A program made the position numbers and the translations under genes. Below, piece by piece: positions 7,401-16,141 of a DNA stretch of 64,000 nucleotides (the first letter of the stretch is position 1; the number at the start of each line of letters is the position of its first letter). Below the pieces are notes generated by a model. The model did not search any database. It was not told the DNA's origin and worked only from the letters and a program-made list of their open reading frames with translations. This DNA is from Paenibacillus sp. S150 (GTDB lineage: Bacteria > Bacillota > Bacilli > Paenibacillales > Paenibacillaceae): NCBI RefSeq assembly GCF_019352175.1, contig NZ_JACBYI010000004.1:186001-250000 (forward strand), read 5' to 3'.

Positions 7401-10271
7401 ACAGTGACGCTGTCCCAGCAAGGGATGAATCTGCTGCAAAAGGACAGCTATATCCTGACCTTCGACGCCAAGGCCTCAGCACCGGGAAGTGTACAGGCTT
7501 CACTTGCCGGCAAGGATGGCGGCACTGTGTATGCGGAAGACCGTTTTACGCTGGATACGAATATGGAGCAGCAGTCCCTGCACTTTACAATGCCAGCCGG
7601 TACAACGGATGAGCAGGCAGTGCTGGAATTCGGCATAGGGGCTGTAAATGGCAGCGTTACACTCGATAATGTGCAGCTGATCCGTACGACCAACAATAAT
7701 GTGGATTACAGCGGCGTGAAGCTGTTCCCGCTGGCCAACGGCGATTTTGCGCTCGGCCTGGAAGGCTGGGAGACCTTTGTCCAGGGAGGGGCGGCGACCT
7801 TCTCGTCATCAGGGGATCAGGCGAAGATCACGGTGCAGAATCCCGGAGCGGAAGCCTGGAACGTGATGCTGAACCAATCCGGCCTGCCACTGTCCAGGGG
7901 CTTTGAATACGTGCTTTCCTTCGATGCCAGCTCCTCGGTGAACCGCAATATCGAGGCAGCGCTGGAGAATGCGGGCTATACCAGACGTTTTCAGACCGGG
8001 GCGATTGACCTGACTCCGGAAACAAAGCATTTTACGTATGTCTTCAAGGCGGCGACGGATGATCTGGTGGCGCTGAAATTCATTCTCGGCCAAACCTCCT
8101 CCGCACCGGCCACGGTCCATGATATTGTGATCGACAATGTGGTATTTGAGATCAAGGATGCTCCGGTAAAACGGCCGCCTACCCTTGTTCCGGATAACAG
8201 CGGCAATGTTGTGGGAGCGCCGATTGAGATTACTTTTGCTGCGGAAGAGGGATGGAGCGGGGCTGTTCAAGCGCTGATAATCGGCGATAGCGTGGTTCCT
8301 GCATCCCGGTACACCGTAGGGGCGGGAAGCATCACCCTGGCTGCGGAGCTGTTCAGCATGGACGGCAGTTACACGGTTACTGTGGAAGCCTCCGGGTACG
8401 CGCCGGTCTCTGTACAGCAGCAGGTGTTCAGCAGCGACGGCAATCTGGTTCATAACGGCTCGATGTCCAACGGAAAGGCAAGCTGGCAATATTGGACAGA
8501 GGCGGAGGATTGGTCCCATTGGGACGTAGAAGACGGTGTTTCCGCGGTGGATATCCATTTCGACGGTGCCCAGCAGAATGAGTGGAATGTGCCATACAGC
8601 TGGTCCACCCAATTGCTGCAGGATGGCATCAGGCTTGAGGGCGGCAAAGCTTATGAATTAAGCTTCAAAGCCTGGTCCGATCTGGAACGGCCGATTGTGG
8701 CCGAACTGAACGGTTATACGGGTGCCGACAAGATCACCTATGAAATCTCTGAAGACCGCACCAAAGTATATACGGCCTCCATCACTCCGGCCCATACGAT
8801 GACCTTGAAGCTGATCTATTTACTCGGCAATATAGATGGCTCCACGAACGGGAAAGAGCATACCGTTTTCATTGATGACGTAGCCATTAGAGAAGTGAAG
8901 CCGTCCCCCGCTCTGGTGGAAGATACCGCTGAAAATACAGTCGGACGGGATCTTCAGATTTCCTTCGCAGACAATGCTGAATGGAGAGCGGCGGTTGCTT
9001 CCCTTGCAGTAGACGGTGTTCCGGCTGCGCCGGAGCAGTACACGGTCGGTCCGGGAGCAATTCTCCTGAAGTCATCCCTGTTTCCATCCGCGAAAAGCTA
9101 CACTATTTCGGTCATCGCAGCGGGCTATGCGAATGCATCCGTAGCGCAAAAGGTCAAAACCGGCGCCGCGAACCTGGCTTTGGGCAGGGAGGCTTCCTCT
9201 TCCAGCAGCATTCAGCCGGCCGCCTCCGCTTTTGACGGCAATGACAATTCGCGCTGGGAATCGGCTGCTTCCGATCCGCAGTGGATTGCGGTAGATCTCG
9301 GTGCCGCCTCCGTTTTGGAGAGCCTCCTGCTGAACTGGGAAGGGGCTTACGGCAAAAGCTATAAAATTCAAATCTCCACGGCGGCGGAACCCGGGGACAA
9401 TGACTGGAACGATGTATACGCCACAGACAGCGGCAAAGGCGGAATCGATGAGATTCCCCTGAACGGACAGACGGCACGCCATGTCCGGTTGTACGGAACT
9501 GAGCGGGGAACACCTTACGGATATTCGTTGTGGGAGCTTGAGGTGTACGGCACACGGGGAAATGTTGAGGGGCCGGAGCCCGGAAATCCGAAACAGGCTC
9601 CCGCTCTTAGCGCGGATACAGCGGACAATACAGTCGGCCAGGACATCGCGGTCAGCTTCACGGATGATTCCGGCTGGAGAAGCGCCATCACTGCGGTCAA
9701 GGTGGACGGCATTGCCGCAGCGCCTGGGCAGTATACGGTCCGCGGGGGCGTAATTACCCTGCAGGCTGCCTTGTTCCCCGCCGCCAAGACCTATGCGGTT
9801 ACAGTATCGGCGGCAGGGTATGCCGATGCGGTGCTTGCGCAGCCGGTTGCGGCAGCGCCCGCGGCGGCAGTGAACGTGGCGCTGAACAAGGAGGCGTCCT
9901 CCTCGGGCGCCCTCCAGCCGGCCGCGGGGGCTTTTGACGGCAATACAGGAACCCGCTGGGAATCGGAATTTTCCGACAATGAGTGGATTGCGGTAGATCT
10001 CGGTGCCGTCTACAGCCTGGATAAGCTGCTGCTGAACTGGGAAGGGGCTTACGGCAAAGGCTACCGGATTGAGGTTTCGAGTGCTGCATATCCGGTTGCC
10101 GGCGACTGGAGGGAGGTATTTGCCACCGCCAGCGGCGACGGCAATATCGACGAAATCACGCTTCAAAATGTGAGGGCCCGGCATGTCCGCCTGACCGGCA
10201 CGGAACGCGGGCTTCCCTACGGTTACTCCCTGTGGGAATTTGAGGTGTACGGTACGCTTGCGGAGTTGTAA
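4425..10271 (+). CDS. Giant secreted multimodular GH16 beta-glucanase
   Basis: About 1948 residues from TTG at 4425; AAAGGAG lies about 10 bases upstream, whereas the GTG at 4416 is too close to it. Order: signal peptide (1-25); two CBM4/9-like modules (about 70-220, 225-375); DUF1533-like repeat (390-475); GH16 (about 482-740) with WNDEFSGEG and the catalytic GEIDIMEARG (Glu608, Glu613); three more CBM4/9-like modules (about 758-1245); DUF1533; a sixth CBM; DUF1533; F5/8-type C (discoidin) domain; DUF1533; a second F5/8 C. GH16 enzymes of this form hydrolyse beta-1,3- or beta-1,3-1,4-glucans. No S-layer anchor is seen. Carbohydrate-binding modules outnumber the catalytic domain by far, suggesting attachment to insoluble or fungal-wall glucan. 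Confidence 0.92.
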   Translation: MPKKMISILLCLLMLSVYVPGVLAAKTELAVEGDSLAFAAGEQQMLAGAAGSLAAAEDNGLDRLPLAGQFPLKNGDFSNGAAGWSEHVQGRYDGWDYTTKFAVQGGELKFTIASQGNNPWDVMLMQNDFQLHAGNTYVVSVDARATQARDAEIVVDDANGRYISQKVRLGTAMQTFAYELPVTADLTASFKILLGKVDGLAAAGEHAVFVDNVRVEVKDARAKAFLLANGDFSDGLNGWESYSSDQAEPGASEAVFDGAGHAARIAIDKTGAYPSDIMLMQNGKTLSQGATYVLSFFARSTLPRSIEAIVENGSYVRLLNERLQLENSTLSYRYEFTVESDETAGLKFLLGDADAAAIAPHDVLIDTVRLELKGAQEATGEQPVSTTDISLPAGPVLSPDADQNVVGQPVALTFADHAAWRAAVSEVLVDGVPLPETAFTLAAGLLTVGESAFGSVKDYEVTVKAAGYEPVRLLQPIVNESDWSLVWNDEFSGEGNHLDANGVNLDKWAYQNGTGQEYGLDGWGNNEKQYYQKDNIKVQDGHLVIEARQETVGGKPYTSGRLFTDPTFSKAYGKFEARIKLPEGQGLWPAFWMMPKDQAYGTWAASGEIDIMEARGRVPGTVDGTLHFGKNFPNNKAGGGHYVFPEGESITGFHTYSAEWEPGEIRWYVDGRLYFTETDWYSWSSGQPEKNAFPAPFDQPFYMILNLAVGGNYDGGLEPTGSMLPAQMEVDYVRVYELTGRDYKEPIEPVISKEPVPANAKTAIDGSYVYDAAYEHGFHAITADEALDPLYWNAVTGTGGAAGAAVDTVEGTPYAKMSITNGGSNDYSVQLIQNVSLVKGHYYKVSFDAKAGSARNINMKLSGGADRAWAAYSDVFPVSLKNQVQHYSFIFQMSEATDLLARLEFNMGLSTVPVWLGQVKVEETETLVDTHAPKAPLDNGNHVYNGGFDLGTMDRMVYWDFAVRDGASAQAAVDPLSRQLTVSTTGAGADSGTVTLSQQGMNLLQKDSYILTFDAKASAPGSVQASLAGKDGGTVYAEDRFTLDTNMEQQSLHFTMPAGTTDEQAVLEFGIGAVNGSVTLDNVQLIRTTNNNVDYSGVKLFPLANGDFALGLEGWETFVQGGAATFSSSGDQAKITVQNPGAEAWNVMLNQSGLPLSRGFEYVLSFDASSSVNRNIEAALENAGYTRRFQTGAIDLTPETKHFTYVFKAATDDLVALKFILGQTSSAPATVHDIVIDNVVFEIKDAPVKRPPTLVPDNSGNVVGAPIEITFAAEEGWSGAVQALIIGDSVVPASRYTVGAGSITLAAELFSMDGSYTVTVEASGYAPVSVQQQVFSSDGNLVHNGSMSNGKASWQYWTEAEDWSHWDVEDGVSAVDIHFDGAQQNEWNVPYSWSTQLLQDGIRLEGGKAYELSFKAWSDLERPIVAELNGYTGADKITYEISEDRTKVYTASITPAHTMTLKLIYLLGNIDGSTNGKEHTVFIDDVAIREVKPSPALVEDTAENTVGRDLQISFADNAEWRAAVASLAVDGVPAAPEQYTVGPGAILLKSSLFPSAKSYTISVIAAGYANASVAQKVKTGAANLALGREASSSSSIQPAASAFDGNDNSRWESAASDPQWIAVDLGAASVLESLLLNWEGAYGKSYKIQISTAAEPGDNDWNDVYATDSGKGGIDEIPLNGQTARHVRLYGTERGTPYGYSLWELEVYGTRGNVEGPEPGNPKQAPALSADTADNTVGQDIAVSFTDDSGWRSAITAVKVDGIAAAPGQYTVRGGVITLQAALFPAAKTYAVTVSAAGYADAVLAQPVAAAPAAAVNVALNKEASSSGALQPAAGAFDGNTGTRWESEFSDNEWIAVDLGAVYSLDKLLLNWEGAYGKGYRIEVSSAAYPVAGDWREVFATASGDGNIDEITLQNVRARHVRLTGTERGLPYGYSLWEFEVYGTLAEL

Positions 10272-10310
10272 GGCTCCGGCTGACCGGATTCGCTGAATAA
10301 GCAGCACAAA

Positions 10311-10352
10311 GGGGCTGTCTCAAAAGTAGATTTTCTACGAGCGGAGACAGGC
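10311..10352. other. Probable insertion-sequence end
   Basis: GGGGCTGTCTCAAAAGTAG at 10311 resembles the terminal sequences of IS1182-type elements and lies just outside the transposase fragment that follows. It also contains a GTCTC.../...GGAGAC inverted repeat. No matching far end was found, so the element is degraded. Confidence 0.4.
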
Positions 10353-10381
10353 CGCCATCAATTTTAAAAGCATAAAAGTCA

Positions 10382-10424
10382 ATAGAGCAGCGCTCCTCCT
10401 GTTATTGGAGGAGCGCTGCTCTAT
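10382..10424 (-). terminator. Strong 18-bp hairpin after the transposase fragment
   Basis: ATAGAGCAGCGCTCCTCC (10382-10399) is exactly complementary to 10407-10424 with a 7-base loop. It overlaps the 3' end of the minus-strand transposase remnant. No long T-run follows on the minus strand, so it may be either an IS-internal terminator or a protective hairpin. Confidence 0.5.
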
Positions 10425-10689
10425 GTTTTTGGTCCAGGGCTGCTCGCTTCAGCAGATTGTGGGCAAGTGAAAGCCAACCGGCCTCTAGCGTCACTTTTTC
10501 GATCCCGCGAAGCAGAAAACGCCGGAAGCCCCGGTTATTTTTTAGTTGTCCCAATACACTTTCTGGCTCCGTAATTCGGCGTACAGCTAAGGCGTAGCCC
10601 TCTTCACTCCGCAACCGTTTCTGCGAGAAAGATAAGGCTAATGTATAGCGTGAAACATATAAATATCTTTTAAAAAAGGGCTGATCCAA
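10402..10689 (-). pseudogene. C-terminal fragment of an IS1182-type DDE transposase
   Basis: The 95-codon frame ends with the characteristic C-terminal block of IS1182/IS5-like transposases (EPESVLGQLKNNRGFRRFLL, then KVTLEAGWLSLAHNLLKRA). Full proteins are about 450 residues; the N-terminal and catalytic DDE parts are missing. The first about 25 residues do not look like transposase and the ATG is fortuitous. This is insertion-sequence debris downstream of the GH16 gene. Confidence 0.8.
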
Positions 10690-10718
10690 GCAGCCATTTC
10701 ATGGCTTTTGGGTCAGCC
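10679..10718. other. Long imperfect hairpin bordering the IS remnant
   Basis: GGCTGATCCAAG...CCAT pairs with ATGGCTTTTGGGTCAGCC across a three-base loop, giving about 18 pairs with two G-T wobbles and one bulge. It abuts the transposase fragment and may be an IS end or a terminator. The remaining 370 bases up to the next gene show no further gene or recognised switch. Confidence 0.5.
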
Positions 10719-11095
10719 TCTTTGCCGTGAACGGTGCCGGTTCCATCACAGTAGTTAATCATTATCAATAGTCCTTAGCCCTGACTGGGCGAGGGGAGGC
10801 TTTTTGCCGTGGAGTTAATCCGGCAAACTATTTCAATTTATAAATATACAAAATAGAGCAATGGGTGTAAAATTGCATTGCTTAGATTTTTTGGGGGAGC
10901 AGGCAGTGTACATAATTCTTGCCAAAACGGATTACTTCATTAAGGGCTGTCCCCCCGTTCAGAGGGAGGAGGGCCGTTTTCGCTTGTTATGTGAATTAAT
11001 TCGCATATGTCAGATGATGCATTGCCTGGCCGACCCGAAGGGAAGGAAAGTTTCAGAATCCAATCAACAGAGAAGATGGAGGCTGCCCGAAAATC

Positions 11096-12109
11096 ATGAA
11101 AAGAACAAACCGGAAACACCGAATGATGCTGTTTATGCTGGCCGCTGCGGTCAGTATGGCTGCGGCGGGCTGCGGCTCTAATACGAACAATGCCGGCACG
11201 CCAAATACGGGAAATGCCGCAGCAGACGCGCCGGCGGCAAATGAAGCACCGGCTGAGGCGGCTGTGCTTACACTGGGACTATTGCCTTCGATTGACGCTA
11301 TTCCATTTATCATTGCCCACGAGCAGGGCTTCGACCAGGAGCATAACGTGAACCTGGAGATTCAGACGTTTAAAAGCGCCAAAGACCGTGATGTGGCTTT
11401 TCAGGCCGGTAAAGTGGATGGCATCAGCGCCGATTTGGTGGCGATGTCGATCTACAACGAAGCGGGCCTGGATGTGAAGATCACCAGCACCACTACCGGT
11501 GAATTCGATCTGCTGACCGGAAATGACGCCATTCAGGATGTACAGGATCTCAAAGGCAAAACGGTGATTTTATCCAAGAATACTTCAACCCAATATACGG
11601 TCGCGATGATGCTGAAGCAGGCAGGTCTGACCGGAGACGATATTACCGTGACCGAAGTGCCGCAAATTCCGACCCGTCTGGAGCTGCTGAAGAATCAAAA
11701 AGCCGATGCGGCTATACTGCCGGAGCCTTATGTCACTATGGGCCGGGCGGCGGGCCTGCGCGTGCTCAGCTCCACCAAGACCGCAGGAGTGAACCCGTTT
11801 GTGCTGGCCTTTCCGCAAAGCGCCATTGATGCCAAGGGACAAGCCATTCGGGATATGTATGCCGCTTATGACGAAGCGGTAGCCTATATGAAATCGCATG
11901 ACCAATCGGAGTATATTGACCTGATTATCAAGGAGGTAGGCTATCCGGACACCTTGAAGGATCAGATTACAGTGCCGGAGTACCTGCCTGCGAACCAGGT
12001 GGACGTTAAGGAAGTGGAAGCGGCATTTGCCTGGGCACGGGAAACAGGCCTGCTGACCAAAAATATATCGGCTGAAGAAGTGATCTCCGATGTCCAGTTT
12101 AAGAAATAG
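11096..12109 (+). CDS. ABC transporter substrate-binding lipoprotein (NMT1/SsuA-like)
   Basis: 337 residues. N-terminal basic/hydrophobic signal with lipobox AAAGC (Cys about 25), then an Asn/Ala-rich linker and a type-2 periplasmic-binding fold (about 58-335) with the NMT1/SsuA-like opening LGLLPSIDAIPFIIAHEQG. Such proteins bind sulfonates, pyrimidine thiamine precursors or other small organics; the ligand is not identifiable here. It overlaps the ATPase gene by 20 bases, forming a three-gene importer operon. No TPP, S-box or other switch was recognised in the leader. A GGAGG lies about 13 bases before the ATG, which is rather far. Confidence 0.88.
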   Translation: MKRTNRKHRMMLFMLAAAVSMAAAGCGSNTNNAGTPNTGNAAADAPAANEAPAEAAVLTLGLLPSIDAIPFIIAHEQGFDQEHNVNLEIQTFKSAKDRDVAFQAGKVDGISADLVAMSIYNEAGLDVKITSTTTGEFDLLTGNDAIQDVQDLKGKTVILSKNTSTQYTVAMMLKQAGLTGDDITVTEVPQIPTRLELLKNQKADAAILPEPYVTMGRAAGLRVLSSTKTAGVNPFVLAFPQSAIDAKGQAIRDMYAAYDEAVAYMKSHDQSEYIDLIIKEVGYPDTLKDQITVPEYLPANQVDVKEVEAAFAWARETGLLTKNISAEEVISDVQFKK

Positions 12110-12866
12110 CGGACTCAGCATCAAAGCGCTCCAAGTGGAATATAAAAGCGGGCAATTGGCGCTCGGGCAAGTCAATTTAACCTTGCCGGAGCATGGGATC
12201 TATACGATTATCGGGCCTTCCGGCAGCGGCAAATCCACGCTGCTGCGCGCGGTGGCGGGACTTTTGCCGGGTTATGAGGGCGAGCTGCTGTTCAACGGGA
12301 AATCCGTTCATGACAAAAACACGCTGATCGGGCTTGTCCCGCAGAATTACGGGCTGCTGCCCTGGAAAACCGTCCGTGACAACATCCGGGTAGCCATGCG
12401 GATTACCCGTCCGGCGGGCGGGAGCAGGGAGTCCGTGGAAGCGGAAATTACCCATTGGCTGACGTCGATGGGAATTGCCGAGCTGGCCGGCCGCTACCCG
12501 CTCTCACTGAGCGGGGGACAGCAGCAGCGGGTGGCCATCGCCCGGGCATTTGCCATCCGGCCGGCCATTCTGCTGCTTGATGAGCCATTCTCCGCGCTGG
12601 ATGCCATTACCCGCGAAGCGCTCCAGCAGATTTTCCTGGACAATTGGCTGGCTCATCCGGCAACCGCGCTGTTTGTCACCCATGATGTGGAGGAAGCGAT
12701 CCTGCTCGGGCAGAAAATCATCGTTATGCCGTCAGGCAAACAGGACACCCCCCAGATTCTCGATAACGCCGCTGTTTTTGCAATGCAGCATGAGCACAAA
12801 CGGGACAGCGATGATTTCTTTGAACAGAGCAAGCGGATCAGAAAGGTAATGCTTGAGAAATGGTGA
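12090..12866 (+). CDS. ABC transporter ATP-binding protein (nitrate/sulfonate/taurine type)
   Basis: 258 residues. Walker A GPSGSGKST, Q-loop (GLVPQNYGLLPWKTV), signature LSGGQQQRVAIARA, Walker B ILLLDEPFSALD and H-loop FVTHDVEEA are all present, so it is an intact ATPase. The LLPWKTV segment is typical of the SsuB/TauB/ThiZ class. It starts inside the binding-protein gene (translational coupling) and its stop overlaps the start of the permease. It energises import at the cytoplasmic face of the membrane. Confidence 0.93.
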   Translation: MSSLRNSGLSIKALQVEYKSGQLALGQVNLTLPEHGIYTIIGPSGSGKSTLLRAVAGLLPGYEGELLFNGKSVHDKNTLIGLVPQNYGLLPWKTVRDNIRVAMRITRPAGGSRESVEAEITHWLTSMGIAELAGRYPLSLSGGQQQRVAIARAFAIRPAILLLDEPFSALDAITREALQQIFLDNWLAHPATALFVTHDVEEAILLGQKIIVMPSGKQDTPQILDNAAVFAMQHEHKRDSDDFFEQSKRIRKVMLEKW

Positions 12867-13612
12867 AAAAACGGCGTCTTTCTCATGTGCTGCGGTTGTT
12901 ATTAGTCTTTTTGTGCATGAACATCATCTGGTACATGGCCTATCTGCTGATGAACCACCCGATTCTGCCCAGCCCGGGGGCAGTCTATGAGGCAATGCTT
13001 GAGCTGGGAGCCGGGGATGTGGCGCTGAATGTCGGGTACAGCCTGCTGCGGATCTTCGAAGGCGTGCTCCTGGCACTGCTGATCGGCCTGCTGACGGGTC
13101 TCTTAATGGGACGTTCGCCGCTGTGGAACCGGCTGCTGGACCCGGTGGTCTATCTGACCTATCCGATTCCGAAGATTGCGCTGCTGCCGGTGGTCATGCT
13201 GTTCTTCGGCCTCGGCGAAATCTCCAAGGTGCTGATGATTATGCTGATTTTGCTGTTCCAGGTCATCATCTCCGTGCGTGACGGTGTCAAGGCGATTCCC
13301 GAGAGCACCTATGATGTCCTGACCAGCATCGGGGCAAGCCCGGGGCAGAAATTCTGGAATGTGACGCTGCCCGGCGCATTGTCGGTCATTCTCAGCACCA
13401 TCCGGATTTCGCTCGGAACAGCGATTTCCGTTTTGTTTTTCACCGAAATTTACGGGACGGAGCACGGCATGGGCTTCTTCATCATGGATGCCTGGCTGAG
13501 GCTGGACTATCCGGAGATGTATGCGGGCATTATTCTGTTCAGCCTGGTCGGCTTTGTACTGTTCCTGCTGGTGGATGTTCTGGATTACAAATTTATGAAA
13601 TGGCGGCGATAA
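12860..13612 (+). CDS. ABC transporter permease (SsuC/ThiX-like)
   Basis: 250 residues with about six hydrophobic segments and the BPD_transp_1 EAA-loop region (SIGASPGQKFWNVTLPGALS). The ATG at 12860 overlaps the ATPase stop (ATGGTGA). It is the membrane channel for the preceding binding protein and ATPase. The gene is followed by a clear terminator, closing the operon. Confidence 0.92.
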   Translation: MVKKRRLSHVLRLLLVFLCMNIIWYMAYLLMNHPILPSPGAVYEAMLELGAGDVALNVGYSLLRIFEGVLLALLIGLLTGLLMGRSPLWNRLLDPVVYLTYPIPKIALLPVVMLFFGLGEISKVLMIMLILLFQVIISVRDGVKAIPESTYDVLTSIGASPGQKFWNVTLPGALSVILSTIRISLGTAISVLFFTEIYGTEHGMGFFIMDAWLRLDYPEMYAGIILFSLVGFVLFLLVDVLDYKFMKWRR

Positions 13613-13645
13613 GTGCCGTTATATAATCCTTGAATTGCAAAAAAA

Positions 13646-13685
13646 GACGACGTTCATTCTTTTTGGAATGAAATGCCGTCTTTTT
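13646..13685 (+). terminator. Rho-independent terminator of the ABC operon
   Basis: GACGACGTTCATTC and GAATGAAATGCCGTC form a near-complete stem, flanked by an A-run before and TTTTT after, so it may work in both directions. Confidence 0.85.
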
Positions 13686-13862
13686 GTTTATTATGCTTTC
13701 CTTATGACCACACTATCGTTGATTTGCAGCCGTTATAGCTAGATTCTGCCGTTCTAAACTGCAGAATACAAACTGTTCCGAAGATAACGCTTCCAAGTAA
13801 AATAGAGCTATAACCAGCTGGGTTGCTTCATCCGATACTAGTATCACAAATGAGGGATTTCA

Positions 13863-15782
13863 ATGAGAGAATATACGATTGTCAATATCTTGTTCACCCG
13901 CAAGATGCCTGTGCGCATGGGCGAGCTGATAGCGGAGGTGGGCCTTTCCGAAAGGACGATCCGGGATGTCATCCGTTCGCTGGACAAGACGGGCGAGGCG
14001 AACGGCTTCCGGGTCCGCATGATCCGGGGGCAGGGCTATTTGCTGGATATCAGCGATGAGCCGCGGTTTAGCGCGTATTGGGAGAAGGGGCTGCTGCAGC
14101 GCGACCAGGTAGACCTCGATAACAGGCAATCCCGGCAGCAGTACCTGTTGTTCTATCTTTTGCAAAGCGACGACTTCAGGTCGATGGACCGGATGGCGGA
14201 GGAAATGGGCATCAGCCGCTCAACCATCATCTCCGATTTGAAGGAGGTGGAACAGCGGTTATCCCCCTTCAGGCTGACCTTAACGCGCCGGGCCCACTAT
14301 GGAATGAAAATCGAGGGGGATGAGAAAGACTTCCGCAAGGCCTTTTCCCACTTTATTTTACAGAATGGACATGCTCTGCAGCACACGGAGGATTTTCACG
14401 CCTATGAGCGGGTATTTGACAAGGATCAGCTAAAGGCCTATCTGCTGCAGGTGCTGAAGGAGAAGAAGCTGAAAATCTCCGATGTGTTCCTGAATAATAT
14501 AGTGACCCATTTGTTTATTCTCCTGTACCGGATTTCCAGGCATAATTATATCGTCTCCGGGCAGGACATGAAGGGTGCGTACGAGCCGCTGTACCATGAC
14601 ATCGCCGCAAGAATCGCCGGCTGGATTGAATCCAACTATCAGATCACTCTTCCCGAAGATGAAATTGATTATCTGGCGCTGCACCTTTCAGGCAAAACCA
14701 TTATGGAGCATATCTCGGAAGAAACGAAAGCACATTTGCGGAAGGGGATAAGCGGTATTCTGGACCGGCTGGACCGGGAATTTCTCACCGGCTTCAATCA
14801 GGACCAGGAGCTGCGGGAGGCACTGCTGATTCATATGTTCCCGCTGCTGAACCGCCTGTACTATAATCTTCAACTCGGCAATCCGCTTGTGGAGGACGTA
14901 TACAGCCAGTATGCCAATGTATTTGTGATATCCTTCCGTTTCGCGGACATTGTGGAAGAGCAGTATGGTTTCAAAATGTCGCGGGACGAGGCGGGCTATG
15001 TGGCTCTGCATTTCGCTACACATCTGGAACGGATGCAGCAGCGTAATTTGGAGCAGTTCAGACGGATAGCGGTCATCTGCTCCTCGGGCGCAGGCAGTGC
15101 CCAGCTGCTTCGCCTGAAGCTTGAAGCTTTGTTTCCGAAGGCGCTCGTAATCACAGCGTCCATAACAGAGCTTGAGGAGATCAGCGGCAAGCCTGTGGAC
15201 CTGATTCTTACGACAGTGCCGCTGGATACAGAGATTAAGGGAAAACCGGTAATTCATATTAAACAGCTGCTGGATGATTATGAAATTCAGCGGATCAAAG
15301 AAATACTTTCCCTGCAGATCAACCGGACGCAGCCTTCTTATAAGCTGATGGATTTCAAGGATCTGTTCCGCAAGGAATTGTTTCATTTATCAGGCCCGGA
15401 GAATTATACAGACCTGCTGCTGCAGCGATGCGGGGAGATTGTGAGCCGGAAATACGCCGACGAGGATTTTCCCAATCAAGTGCTGTTCAGAGAGAATAAA
15501 TTCACAACCATTTACAGAAACGGGGTTGCCGGACCCCACCCGATGAAAATGAGCGCCATCAGGGATTGCATTAGTGTGACCCTGCTGAAGAAGCCGCTTG
15601 TGTACGAAGGCAAGACGGTGCAGTTGATTTTCTTGATAAATTTGCGCCCGGGCCAGCTTTTTCTGCATAAGGAGATCAGCAAGCTGCTGCTGCTGCTGAT
15701 GGAGAAGGAGGATACCCGCAACCGGTTGCTGTCAGTAAACAGCTATGAGCAGTTTATGTGTGAGATAGAAAGCTTACTATAG
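13863..15782 (+). CDS. LicR/BglG-type PRD transcriptional regulator with EIIB and EIIA domains
   Basis: 639 residues. Two N-terminal helix-turn-helix segments (about 10-60; about 100-150, EEMGISRSTIISDL), PRD1 (about 190-295; His in LYRISRHNY and LALHLSGKT), PRD2 (about 300-400; His in LLIHMFPLL and VALHFATHL), an EIIB-like domain with Cys in VICSSGAGSAQLL (about 405-490), and an EIIA-like domain with His in AGPHPMKM (about 500-639). All phosphorylatable residues appear retained. In B. subtilis LicR such a protein activates a lichenan-oligosaccharide PTS operon and is modulated by PTS phosphorylation. It is directly upstream of just such an operon, on the same strand, 19 bases from the next gene. 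Confidence 0.92.
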   Translation: MREYTIVNILFTRKMPVRMGELIAEVGLSERTIRDVIRSLDKTGEANGFRVRMIRGQGYLLDISDEPRFSAYWEKGLLQRDQVDLDNRQSRQQYLLFYLLQSDDFRSMDRMAEEMGISRSTIISDLKEVEQRLSPFRLTLTRRAHYGMKIEGDEKDFRKAFSHFILQNGHALQHTEDFHAYERVFDKDQLKAYLLQVLKEKKLKISDVFLNNIVTHLFILLYRISRHNYIVSGQDMKGAYEPLYHDIAARIAGWIESNYQITLPEDEIDYLALHLSGKTIMEHISEETKAHLRKGISGILDRLDREFLTGFNQDQELREALLIHMFPLLNRLYYNLQLGNPLVEDVYSQYANVFVISFRFADIVEEQYGFKMSRDEAGYVALHFATHLERMQQRNLEQFRRIAVICSSGAGSAQLLRLKLEALFPKALVITASITELEEISGKPVDLILTTVPLDTEIKGKPVIHIKQLLDDYEIQRIKEILSLQINRTQPSYKLMDFKDLFRKELFHLSGPENYTDLLLQRCGEIVSRKYADEDFPNQVLFRENKFTTIYRNGVAGPHPMKMSAIRDCISVTLLKKPLVYEGKTVQLIFLINLRPGQLFLHKEISKLLLLLMEKEDTRNRLLSVNSYEQFMCEIESLL

Positions 15783-15801
15783 ACAAGAGGAGTGGAGACA
15801 T

Positions 15802-16140
15802 TTGGATTACGAACAAATGATTATGCAAATTATTGCGAGCAGCGGGGAAGCGAGAAGTCTTAGCCTGAAGGCGGTACGCACCGCGCGCGGAGGTGCTGTT
15901 ACAGAAGCGCTGGAACTGATCAAGAGTGCCAAAGAAAGCCTCACCAAAGCACATAAAGTGCAAACCGGACTAATCCAGGCCGAGGGGCGGGGCGAAAAAA
16001 CGGAAATTACGCTGCTCATGATTCATGCGCAGGATCATCTGATGAACGCGCTGACGGTCAGAGAGCTGGCCGTGGAATTAATTGAAGAAATCAAGGAACG
16101 CAAAATTATGGAGCAGGAATGGAAAGGAACGGTGAACTAG
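15802..16140 (+). CDS. PTS lactose/cellobiose-type EIIA
   Basis: 112 residues from TTG at 15802 with AGAGGAG about 9 bases upstream. The family's phosphorylated His lies in LLMIHAQDHLMNA near the C-terminus, within the three-helix fold. It passes phosphate from HPr to the EIIB encoded next. The order A-B-C is followed by a phospho-beta-glucosidase, pointing to cellobiose or short beta-glucan oligomers as substrate. Confidence 0.92.
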   Translation: MDYEQMIMQIIASSGEARSLSLKAVRTARGGAVTEALELIKSAKESLTKAHKVQTGLIQAEGRGEKTEITLLMIHAQDHLMNALTVRELAVELIEEIKERKIMEQEWKGTVN

Positions 16141-16141
16141 A

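Noticed and set aside
10719..11095. TPP, S-box or other riboswitch before the ABC importer
   Set aside because: No TPP (CTGAGA/ACCTGA) or SAM signature was found; only short GC-rich stems.
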